Shown: positions 26,849-33,980 of the stretch, in pieces
Layout: every line of letters starts with the position of its first letter
Position numbering within the stretch: the stretch's first letter is position 1
Assembly (NCBI RefSeq): GCF_002310375.3
Contig: NZ_CP023315.3
Coordinates: 1,116,001-1,180,000 of the forward strand
Reading direction: 5' to 3'
Source: Caulobacter vibrioides
GTDB lineage: Bacteria; Pseudomonadota; Alphaproteobacteria; Caulobacterales; Caulobacteraceae
DNA length: 64,000 bases
The notes under the pieces: generated by a model
The model's input: only the letters and a program-made list of their open reading frames with translations
Database searches by the model: none
Told to the model about the DNA's origin: nothing
Made by a program: the position numbers and the translations under genes

Positions 26849-27266
26849 GAGCGGCCTGCGCGTCGCGCTGGATGCGGGCGACCATCGACTTGAGGCCATT
26901 GGAGCGCTGCGACGACAGCGCCTCGGACAGGCCCAGGCGATCAAAGGCGGCCTTGGCGTCGAAACCGGCGATCTCGGCCGCCGCTCGACCCGAATAGAGC
27001 CGCAGCAGGATGGCGATCAGGCCGCTGACGATGTGGGCGTCGCTGTCGCCGCGAAAGACGATCGAGCCGTCGGCGTGCGGTTCGGTCACCAGCCACACCT
27101 GACTGGCGCAGCCGCGCACCTTGTTCGCCTCGGAGCGCTCGGCGTCGGTCAGCGGCGCGAGCTCCTTGCCAAGCTCGATCACGTAGCGATAGCGCTCTTC
27201 CCAGTCGCCCAGGAGCTCGAACTCGTCGGCGAGGTCGGTCAGGGCGGCGTCGATGGGGCTGGTCAT
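26841..27266 (-). CDS. sufE: SufE-family sulfur acceptor
   Basis: The 141-residue protein has the SufE/CsdE signature with the active Cys in NKVRGCASQVWLV (about residue 53), then the helix-rich C-terminus (GLIAILLRLYSGRAAAEIAGFDA, LGLSEALSSQRSNGLKSM). It takes persulfide from a cysteine desulfurase for Fe-S cluster assembly. It is translationally coupled to the downstream trhO. I see no other suf genes in the window. Confidence 0.93.
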   Translation of the reverse strand: MTSPIDAALTDLADEFELLGDWEERYRYVIELGKELAPLTDAERSEANKVRGCASQVWLVTEPHADGSIVFRGDSDAHIVSGLIAILLRLYSGRAAAEIAGFDAKAAFDRLGLSEALSSQRSNGLKSMVARIQRDAQAALG

Positions 27267-27308
27267 GCGCGGCGTTTAGGCGCCTGGCCGCGCCAAGGCA
27301 AGCGCCCG

Positions 27309-28100
27309 CTAAGCGGCTCTGAGGATCAGGCGGGCCAGAAAGCCGGCGCCGAGGCTGGAGGACAGCTTCAACTGGCCGCCCATGGCGCGCGACAGCAGAT
27401 CCACGATCGGCAGGCCAAGGCCGGCGCCTTCGCTGGTGCGGGTCAGGGCGCAGCCGCCTTGCTCGAAGGGCTGGAGCAGGCGCGGCAGCTCGGCGCTTTC
27501 GACGCCCGGCCCCTGGTCGCGGATGGCGATCTCGATCTCGCCGTCCACGCGGCCAGCCGTCACATGGATGACGCCCCCGGCGGGCGAGTGGGTCACGGCG
27601 TTCTGGAGCAGGTTGGTCAGCATGGTCCGCAGACCCCGGCTGTCGGCCTGGACGCAGGGCAGGGCGCCCGCGCCCACCACGTGGACGATGACATCCCGGC
27701 GCGCGATCTCGGCGCGCAGGCTGTCGACGACATCCTCGATGGCCTCGTCGAGAGGTTCGGGGGTCATCTCGATATCGCCCGCCTGGCCTTCAAGGCGGGC
27801 AAGTTCGACGATCTGGTTGACCAGCTTCAGCAGCTTCAGGCCGCTGTCGTGCACGATCCCGGCGTATTCCCGGTACTGGTCGTTGCCCAGGGGGCCGTAG
27901 AGCTCGCGCGACAGGATCTCGGAGAAGCCGATCACGGCGTTCAGCGGCGTGCGCAGTTCATGGCTGACCATCCGAAGGAACGAGCGCTTACGCTCGTCCA
28001 GCGCCAACTGGCGCCGCGCTTGCGCGGCCGCTTGGCGGTCGCCCGGCGTGGGCGCGACGGCGTTGTCTTGCGACGCGTCCTGTATCGCCGGCTGTGCCAT
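27309..28100 (-). CDS. Soluble histidine kinase, PleC/DivJ-like
   Basis: The 263-residue protein has only a HisKA dimerisation domain and a HATPase domain. The phospho-acceptor His is residue 47 in FLRMVSHELRTPLNAVIGFSEIL. The ATP-binding blocks are LTNLLQNAVTH (N), IRDQGPGV (G1) and GAGLGLPIVDLL (G2). No membrane span or sensor domain is visible, so it probably works by protein contact. The dimerisation helix strongly resembles the DivJ/PleC group. It diverges from a second PleC-like kinase at 28297-30045. Confidence 0.9.
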   Translation of the reverse strand: MAQPAIQDASQDNAVAPTPGDRQAAAQARRQLALDERKRSFLRMVSHELRTPLNAVIGFSEILSRELYGPLGNDQYREYAGIVHDSGLKLLKLVNQIVELARLEGQAGDIEMTPEPLDEAIEDVVDSLRAEIARRDVIVHVVGAGALPCVQADSRGLRTMLTNLLQNAVTHSPAGGVIHVTAGRVDGEIEIAIRDQGPGVESAELPRLLQPFEQGGCALTRTSEGAGLGLPIVDLLSRAMGGQLKLSSSLGAGFLARLILRAA

Positions 28101-28296
28101 GGGGTCTCCCGGACCTTCTGTCCGTGATGAATCGGATGATCAGAATGCGGGCGAGGCGCTTACGATTCCGTTTCCGTCCACAGCGCTTCCACTGCGAATG
28201 GTCGCCCGGAGATTGTGCGGGGTTGGAGGTAGGGCCCGCCCCGCGTTAAGGTTTGACGACGGTGATCCTCCCCGCCGCGTAAAAAGTCGACCGGCC

Positions 28297-30045
28297 TTGG
28301 AATTCGAGACGCTTCCAGACCCGATCAGACGCCCTGCCGCTCGTGCGGCCGGGCTGGACCCCGCGCACGCCTGGCGGCTCGGATGGCTGGCGGCTATCTG
28401 TTTGGCGGCCGCGGCGGCGCTGTTCACGGCCGACTCCGGCGGCTGGTCCGTTTGGGCCGCGCTCGGCGCTGGCGCGTTCCCGGCCTTGGCGTCTCTGGTT
28501 TTCACGCGCGAGGACGAGCGCACCGAGGCTCTGCTTCTGGTGCTGTGGGCCGTGGGCGGCTCGCTGGCAGCCGTGCTGACCGGCGGCGTCGGCGGAGCCA
28601 TGGCCGCCTGGTGTCTCGCGCCGGTGGCGGCCGCCTCCACCTTGGCTCAGCCCAAGCGTTTGGCTGAGGGCGCGGCCCTGGCCCTGATCGGCGCCTGTGT
28701 CGCGGCTCTGACCCAGCTTTCAGGTCTCGCGCCTGCGGCGCCGACGGGGCCTCTGGCCTTTGTGCTGGGCTTCCTGGCGCTGGTGACGACGGGCCTTGGT
28801 CTGGCCGCCGGCCTCCTGATCGGCCGGCGTCGCCAGGGCGCGCGCGACGGTCGCTACGCCAGCGAGATCATCGGTCTGGAGACCTTGCTCGACGGCCTGC
28901 CGCACTTGGCCATCGCTGTCCGTGGGCAGGGACAGGTGACCGCCGTGCGCGGCGCGCCGCCCCCCGGCGTCACGCGCGCCGACCTCGTCAATCGCGGCCT
29001 GACCGGCGCTGCGGCGCCCGGCGACCGACAGCGCCTGACCGCCGCCATCGCCCAGGCGCACCGCGAGGGCTCGGCCAGCCTGACCTTCAATCCCGCGCTT
29101 GGCGTCGAGCGCGTGGTGGCTCTGGACATGCACCGCGTCGCGCCAAACCAGCTGGTTGGCGTGCTCCGCGACATCACGGTGGAGCGTAATCGCGAACATG
29201 CGCTCGATCAGGCGCGCGTCGACGCCGAGGCGCTCGCCGCCGGCCGCGCGCGATTCCTGGCCAATATGAGCCACGAGCTGCGCACGCCCTTGAATGCGAT
29301 CATGGGCTTTTCCGACATCATGCGGGCGCGGATGTTTGGTCCCTTGAGCGACCGCTACGCCGAGTACGCCGAACTGATCCACGAGAGCGGCGGGCACCTG
29401 CTGGACCTGATCAACGACGTGCTCGACATGTCCAAGATCGAGGCCGAGCGGTTCGAGCTTCAGCGCGGCGTGTTCGACGCGCGCGAAGCGGTGCAGGCGG
29501 CGATGCGGCTGCTCCGCGTTCAATCCGACACCGCTGGCGTGCAACTGCGCGGTGTCCTGCCGCCCAGCGAGCTGGAGGTCGACGCCGATCGCCGGGCGCT
29601 GAAGCAGATCGTCCTGAACCTCGTCTCCAACGCGCTGAAGTTCACGCCGCGCGGCGGGCAGGTGACCGTCACGGCGCACGGCTATGACGGCGTGCTCGAG
29701 ATCGTGGTCGCCGACACGGGCGTTGGGATCAGTCCCGAAGACCTGGAGCGTCTGGGACGTCCTTACGAGCAGGCCGGCGGCGCCGAACAGCGCGCGCGGG
29801 GCACGGGCCTTGGCCTGTCGCTGGTGCGGGCGTTCGCCAAGCTGCACGGCGGTGAGATGATGATCGAAAGCCGGCTTGGCGCGGGGACGACCGTGTCGGT
29901 GCGGCTTCCGGTGCTGCTGGCGCCGATGGTCGCCGCAACGACGCCGGTCGAAGCGACGGAGTCCCCGTCAGAGCCGGCGCCGCCGGTCGAGACCCCGCCG
30001 TCGGCCAGCTTCGGCGACAACGTCATCGCTTTCTCGCCGCGCTGA
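28297..30045 (+). CDS. cckN: Membrane histidine kinase, PleC/DivJ-like, possibly CckN
   Basis: I place the start at TTG 28297 (MEFETLPDPI). Codons between the upstream ATG 28198 and this point include AGA, TTA and AGG, unlike the rest of the gene. The 582-residue product has about six hydrophobic segments in the first 190 residues, a PAS-like region, then HisKA with His326 (FLANMSHELRTPLNAIMGFSDI). HATPase boxes are LNLVSNALKF, DTGVGIS and GTGLGLSLV. The region after His326 is very close to PleC (GPLSDRYAEYAELIHESG). CckN is a known DivK-interacting kinase near this locus; the name is my best guess. Confidence 0.75.
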   Translation: MEFETLPDPIRRPAARAAGLDPAHAWRLGWLAAICLAAAAALFTADSGGWSVWAALGAGAFPALASLVFTREDERTEALLLVLWAVGGSLAAVLTGGVGGAMAAWCLAPVAAASTLAQPKRLAEGAALALIGACVAALTQLSGLAPAAPTGPLAFVLGFLALVTTGLGLAAGLLIGRRRQGARDGRYASEIIGLETLLDGLPHLAIAVRGQGQVTAVRGAPPPGVTRADLVNRGLTGAAAPGDRQRLTAAIAQAHREGSASLTFNPALGVERVVALDMHRVAPNQLVGVLRDITVERNREHALDQARVDAEALAAGRARFLANMSHELRTPLNAIMGFSDIMRARMFGPLSDRYAEYAELIHESGGHLLDLINDVLDMSKIEAERFELQRGVFDAREAVQAAMRLLRVQSDTAGVQLRGVLPPSELEVDADRRALKQIVLNLVSNALKFTPRGGQVTVTAHGYDGVLEIVVADTGVGISPEDLERLGRPYEQAGGAEQRARGTGLGLSLVRAFAKLHGGEMMIESRLGAGTTVSVRLPVLLAPMVAATTPVEATESPSEPAPPVETPPSASFGDNVIAFSPR

Positions 30046-30060
30046 AGCGTTCTTAGCGCC

Positions 30061-30951
30061 TTAGCGCAGGAAGGCTCGTCCGGCGGCGAAGTCTCCGACC
30101 TCGATATAGGCTTTGCGCGTGGTTTCCTCGCCGCGTCCGGCGAAGGCGAACTCCACCGTGACCGCCTCACGCGGATCAAGCTGCGACATCGCCTCGGCGA
30201 CGGCGTCCGGGAAGCGGAAGGCCAGCCCGGTCTTGGCGCCCGTGGGCAGCAGGGTGAGCGGAGCCTCCTCGCGCCGCTCGGCCGTAAAGACCAGGCTGGC
30301 GTTGCGCGGCGGAATCTTGCCCGAAAGGTTCTTGCCAGACCGCGCGTCGAGATACGGGCCGAGTGTGCGCTTGGTGTCGCGCAGGATGATCCGCGCCACA
30401 TAGGGGCGTTGGCCATTCTCGAAGGTTGAGACGGCCAGCACGGCCTTGGCACGGCCCGCCAGGCCAAACACCAGGCGATCGGCGCCGAAGCTCGAGGGCT
30501 GCGACAGGCGCCAGACCGGAATGGTGGCCGACACCGACCGCTCGGCCTTCCAGGACGAGACATCGCCCGGATAGGTCATGCTCAGCAGCTGGGAGTAGCC
30601 CTCGAAAGCCTTCTTCACCCGGGCGGCGGCGACGCTCAGGTCCTTGGAGTCGCACGCGGCGCTGGCGGCCTTGCCCCGGGCGCGTTGCTCCAGCGCGGCG
30701 ACCTGAAGTTCGGTGGCGCCCGAGCGCAGCGTGGCCCCGCGGGCCTGGGCGCGCGCGGCGTCCAGCGCGGACGAGATGGTCGGCGGGAACAGCCGGCAAC
30801 GGCCGTCGGCCGCCGTCATCAGGGTCCGCTCATAGAGCTGATCGCCGGCATTGGCGGCCATCAGAGCGCCGGGGCAGGCCGACGCCGAAAGGCCGATCGC
30901 CAGGGCGATCCCGCGTCGGACGCGACCTTTGTGGTGCTCTGCGAACGTCAT
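30061..30951 (-). CDS. Exported protein of unknown function (296 residues)
   Basis: An N-terminal Arg-rich stretch and hydrophobic segment (RRGIALAIGLSASACPGALMAANA, about residues 12-35) is a signal peptide. The mature part has an initial helical region with two Cys (DGRCRLFP, SAACDSKDL). The C-terminal half is strand-rich (VWRLSQPSSFGADRLVFGL, SLVFTAERREEAPLTLLP, VTVEFAFAGRG). I do not recognise the family. It converges with the PleC-like kinase and is not linked to a clear operon. Confidence 0.7.
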   Translation of the reverse strand: MTFAEHHKGRVRRGIALAIGLSASACPGALMAANAGDQLYERTLMTAADGRCRLFPPTISSALDAARAQARGATLRSGATELQVAALEQRARGKAASAACDSKDLSVAAARVKKAFEGYSQLLSMTYPGDVSSWKAERSVSATIPVWRLSQPSSFGADRLVFGLAGRAKAVLAVSTFENGQRPYVARIILRDTKRTLGPYLDARSGKNLSGKIPPRNASLVFTAERREEAPLTLLPTGAKTGLAFRFPDAVAEAMSQLDPREAVTVEFAFAGRGEETTRKAYIEVGDFAAGRAFLR

Positions 30952-31019
30952 TGGCCTATGGGAATGATGAAACTTGAAGGACGGGTTCTAGACGCGCCCG
31001 GGTTGCGGTTCGGTTAGCG

Positions 31020-31349
31020 ATGCTTCTTTCGACGGATATCTGGGTCGCGGCGCTGATCCGCCGCGCCGAACTGGGCGGGGCCTTCGCCACCGTCGGCCGC
31101 AAGGGCGACGCGCGGGCCGGGGCGGTGCTGGTCAAGGTGGTCGACCGTCGCGAGGGGACCGCGCGCCTGTTCAGCGAGGCCACGCGCGGGGATGGCGAGC
31201 GCTTCTGGATGCAGCCCGTCCGCTCGACCTTCGAGCCGGATCTCGACGCCTACGCCGAGCGCGCCGCGCGCATCGATCCGGATGTCTGGGTGGTGGAGAT
31301 CGAGGATCGCGATGGCCGCCATTTTCTGACCGAGCCGGTGGAAACCTGA
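31020..31349 (+). CDS. DUF1491-family protein
   Basis: The 109-residue protein matches the small alphaproteobacterial family DUF1491 from end to end: STDIWVAALIRRAELGGAFATVGRKGDARAGAVLVKV, then GDGERFWMQPV and DPDVWVVEIEDRDGRHFL. It has no signal peptide or membrane span. Function is not established in the family. It stands between a minus-strand exported protein and another small plus-strand gene. Confidence 0.88.
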   Translation: MLLSTDIWVAALIRRAELGGAFATVGRKGDARAGAVLVKVVDRREGTARLFSEATRGDGERFWMQPVRSTFEPDLDAYAERAARIDPDVWVVEIEDRDGRHFLTEPVET

Positions 31350-31457
31350 CCCCCGGACCGCCCGGGGAGAGGCGGTTTCGCGACCGCGTTAACCGTGCTC
31401 CTAAACCGGAGCGAAAGCGTGGATCGGGTAGGGTGAACGCGTTCCAGATTTCACCCA

Positions 31458-31859
31458 ATGGTCCTCGAGTTCCGCGCCATGCTTTTCCTCATGAACGATG
31501 TGATCTTGAGCTTGGATCCGGCTGAGCTGACGCCGCCGGTGACGCGCGACCGCTTCGCCAAGCTCTCGCTGAGCTACGTCGCGGAGCTGGGCAAGGAGCT
31601 GTTTTCGGAAGAGCCCTTGTTGCACCACAAGGACCGTGAACGGGCCGAGCGCCTGGCCGCTCTGATTATGATCAAGGCCCCGGAGATCAATGCGGCGCTG
31701 TTCATCGCGCCAGGCCGCGGTTGCCGCGTCGCCGACGTGCAGGTGCGGTACGTCCAGCTGGGGGTAGAGGTCATGGCCACCTTGCTGGAGCGGCAAAACA
31801 GCGGCGCGCTGACCAACATCGAGGCCGACCGTCAGGTCTGGCGTCGTCTGGCCGCCTAA
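31458..31859 (+). CDS. Small protein of unknown function (up to 133 residues)
   Basis: The frame from ATG 31458 is open, with in-frame alternatives ATG 31479 and 31491 and no clear ribosome site for any. The product is mostly helical, with VTRDRFAKLSLSYVAELGKELFSEEP and DRERAERLAALIMIKAPEINAALFI. I do not recognise the family. A TTAACC half site, as in CtrA boxes, lies near 31390, but no full box is seen. Confidence 0.65.
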   Translation: MVLEFRAMLFLMNDVILSLDPAELTPPVTRDRFAKLSLSYVAELGKELFSEEPLLHHKDRERAERLAALIMIKAPEINAALFIAPGRGCRVADVQVRYVQLGVEVMATLLERQNSGALTNIEADRQVWRRLAA

Positions 31860-31920
31860 GGGCGCGGATCGGGTCTCGCCCTGTGAGGGGTGTCCGCCCG
31901 TTCAGATCGGACGAAGCGCT

Positions 31921-32052
31921 CTAGACGAACGTCATCATCCAGCTGAGCACCAGCGCCGAGGCCGCCAGGCCCGCGAGGGTCAGGCTGAAGCACAGCGCGC
32001 TGCCGACGGGATGTTGGCGGGTGGGACTATCGCGATGGTCAAGCAGGGCCAT
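31921..32052 (-). CDS. 43-residue single-span membrane protein
   Basis: ATG 32052 is preceded by GGAGGAAATCGAATT, a consensus ribosome site at good spacing. The product (MALLDHRDSPTRQHPVGSALC, then a hydrophobic tail) has a short polar N-terminus and one membrane segment from about residue 20 to the C-terminus (LTLAGLAASALVLSWMMTFV). The frame extends upstream to 32127, but the good ribosome site decides the start. Function is unknown. Confidence 0.7.
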   Translation of the reverse strand: MALLDHRDSPTRQHPVGSALCFSLTLAGLAASALVLSWMMTFV

Positions 32053-32248
32053 AATTCGATTTCCTCCAAACGTCCGGCGATCTGACGCCGCCGGTGCGTA
32101 TGAAGTGAAGCATGACTCCAAACCCATTGTTCGAATAGAGGTGTTTTTGACGCGGCGTCGCTCGCGAGGGCGGGCTGAGGGCTTGCCAGGGCGCGTAGGT
32201 CTCGCCTAGCCTCAATTCGGGGTTGTGGTTCGGGGCTTTGTAACGTCA

Positions 32249-33739
32249 ATGTTTTCTCGCGCGATGCTGGGCGTAGTCTTGAGCTTGGCGATGCTGGGCG
32301 GCGCCAGCGCCGCGCGCGCCGAATGGCGCAAGGCCGAGAGCGCCAACTTTGTGGTCTATAGCGACGGCGGCGAGGACGGGCTGCGGGCGTTCACGGCCAA
32401 GCTTGAGGATTTCGACGCGCTGCTGCGCCTGTTCCACGGTCGGGCCGCCGACCAGGACGACATGGCGCGGAAGCTGGATGTCTATCTGGTGCGGAGCGCC
32501 GATCAGCTGCAGCGCGTTTTTCCCGACGCGGCGGCGGCGGCGGGCGCCTACACCGCTGGGGCCAATGACATCTTCGCGGTCGCCGTTCGCAAGTCCACCG
32601 GCCTCGCCGACGACGCCGTGCTGCATGAGTACGTCCATCACTTCATGCTGCAGCACTATCCGGGCGCCTATCCCGCCTGGCTGGTCGAGGGGTACGCCGA
32701 GTACTTCATGACCGCCGACATCCAGGACAAGAAGATCCTGGTCGGGGCGCCCAACGGGGCGCGGGTCTCCAACCTCTTGAACGGCTCCTGGGTCTCGGCG
32801 CGCGATCTCCTGACCAAGCGTCCCCGCGCGCTCACCGAGCGTCAGGGCGCCATGTACTACGGCCAGTCCTGGCTTTTGACCCACTACATGCTGTCGGATC
32901 CCGAGCGGAAGAAGCAGCTGTCGGCCTTTGTCGCGGCGACGGCGCGCGGCGAGGACCCGCTGACGGCCTGGCCGAAGACGACGGGCGTCGCGGTGGATGA
33001 TCTGGAACGGTTGATGCGCGGCTATCTGCGCAGCGCCATCCCCAACAAGACGCTGGTCCGCGACAAGCAGCCGGACTTCCCGATGGTGGTGACGATCCTC
33101 CCAGCGTCGGCCGGTGACCTCATGCTCGAAAACCAGATGGCCAAGCGCGGGCCGCCCAAGGAGCTTGGTGAGAGGCTGTTGAAGACGGTGCGCGCCGACG
33201 CCGCCCGGTATCCGGGGGACCGCCTAGCCACCCTGACCCTGGCGCGTGTCGAAGCCGACTATGGCGACCGCGCCGCAGCCGACACGATGTTGGCCGACTG
33301 GATCGCCAAGCACCCCGACGACGCCGAGGCCTTGCGACTGGCGGGGGAAAGCCGTCTCAACGCGGCCAAGGCGCTGAAGGACAAGCCGGCGGACGCCCAG
33401 GCGTTGATCGCCGAGGCGGCTAAGTTCTTTGGCCGCGCCAACAAGGCCCAGCCCGACGCCTATCAGACGCTTTATGGCTTTGCGAAGACGCGCGTTAACG
33501 AGCCGGGCTATCCCAGCGCCAACACCCTGAACGTTCTCGAACTGACGTCGCAACTGGCGCCCCAGGTCTCCGAGATCCGTTTGGCCACGGGAGAGGCGCT
33601 GGTCGCGCGCGGCCGCTATGCTGACGCCGTGCGCATGCTGGAGCCCGTCGCCAACAGTCCCCACGGCGGCAAGGCTGCGGAAACAGCGGCCGCTCTTTTG
33701 AAGACCGTTTTGGAGAAGATGGCCGCCACGCCAGGCTAG
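32249..33739 (+). CDS. Exported HExxH protease with TPR tail (copy 1)
   Basis: ATG 32249 (MFSRAMLGVVLSLAMLGG) starts a Sec signal peptide ending near ARAEW. The 496-residue product has the zincin motif LHEYVHHF with His126, Glu127 and His130, and a downstream third-ligand candidate in WLVEGYAEYF. This is the DUF1570-like gluzincin arrangement. The C-terminal third contains alanine-rich helical repeats (DAEALRLAGESRLNAAKALK, FGRANKAQPDAYQTLY) of TPR type. It lies just upstream of a TonB-dependent receptor. A paralogue is on the other side of that receptor. Confidence 0.85.
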   Translation: MFSRAMLGVVLSLAMLGGASAARAEWRKAESANFVVYSDGGEDGLRAFTAKLEDFDALLRLFHGRAADQDDMARKLDVYLVRSADQLQRVFPDAAAAAGAYTAGANDIFAVAVRKSTGLADDAVLHEYVHHFMLQHYPGAYPAWLVEGYAEYFMTADIQDKKILVGAPNGARVSNLLNGSWVSARDLLTKRPRALTERQGAMYYGQSWLLTHYMLSDPERKKQLSAFVAATARGEDPLTAWPKTTGVAVDDLERLMRGYLRSAIPNKTLVRDKQPDFPMVVTILPASAGDLMLENQMAKRGPPKELGERLLKTVRADAARYPGDRLATLTLARVEADYGDRAAADTMLADWIAKHPDDAEALRLAGESRLNAAKALKDKPADAQALIAEAAKFFGRANKAQPDAYQTLYGFAKTRVNEPGYPSANTLNVLELTSQLAPQVSEIRLATGEALVARGRYADAVRMLEPVANSPHGGKAAETAAALLKTVLEKMAATPG

Positions 33740-33765
33740 TCAGGTTTTGGCTATAGCTGACGCAA

Positions 33766-33864
33766 ATGCAGGCCATGTCACGGTCGATTGAGTGGCTCGA
33801 GATCATCGTCCAGCCTGTCGTCTTTACGCTGATGATCGCTGAATTATTCTCGATAAGCGGGTAA
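33766..33864 (+). CDS. Possible 32-residue membrane peptide before the TonB receptor
   Basis: ATG 33766 to TAA 33864 encodes a peptide with a hydrophobic segment (LEIIVQPVVFTLMIAELFSI) following a short charged start. No good ribosome site is visible, so this could be a chance frame. It is short enough to be missed by ordinary gene calling, and it lies 116 bp before the receptor start. A leader or membrane peptide role is speculative. Confidence 0.25.
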   Translation: MQAMSRSIEWLEIIVQPVVFTLMIAELFSISG

Positions 33865-33980
33865 TTCATTTCATTTCAATTTGAAGGGTGGCGGAAAGCT
33901 TCACGGAACCAACATGGATGCGTCGCCGCACTGACAAGGGCGGTCGCTACCCCCGGCGAACCTAACACCAAGGATTCGTC

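Noticed and set aside
28198..28296. Earlier ATG start for the membrane histidine kinase
   Set aside because: Codons in this stretch include several rare ones (AGA, TTA, AGG, GTA) unlike the downstream gene, and there is no ribosome site.
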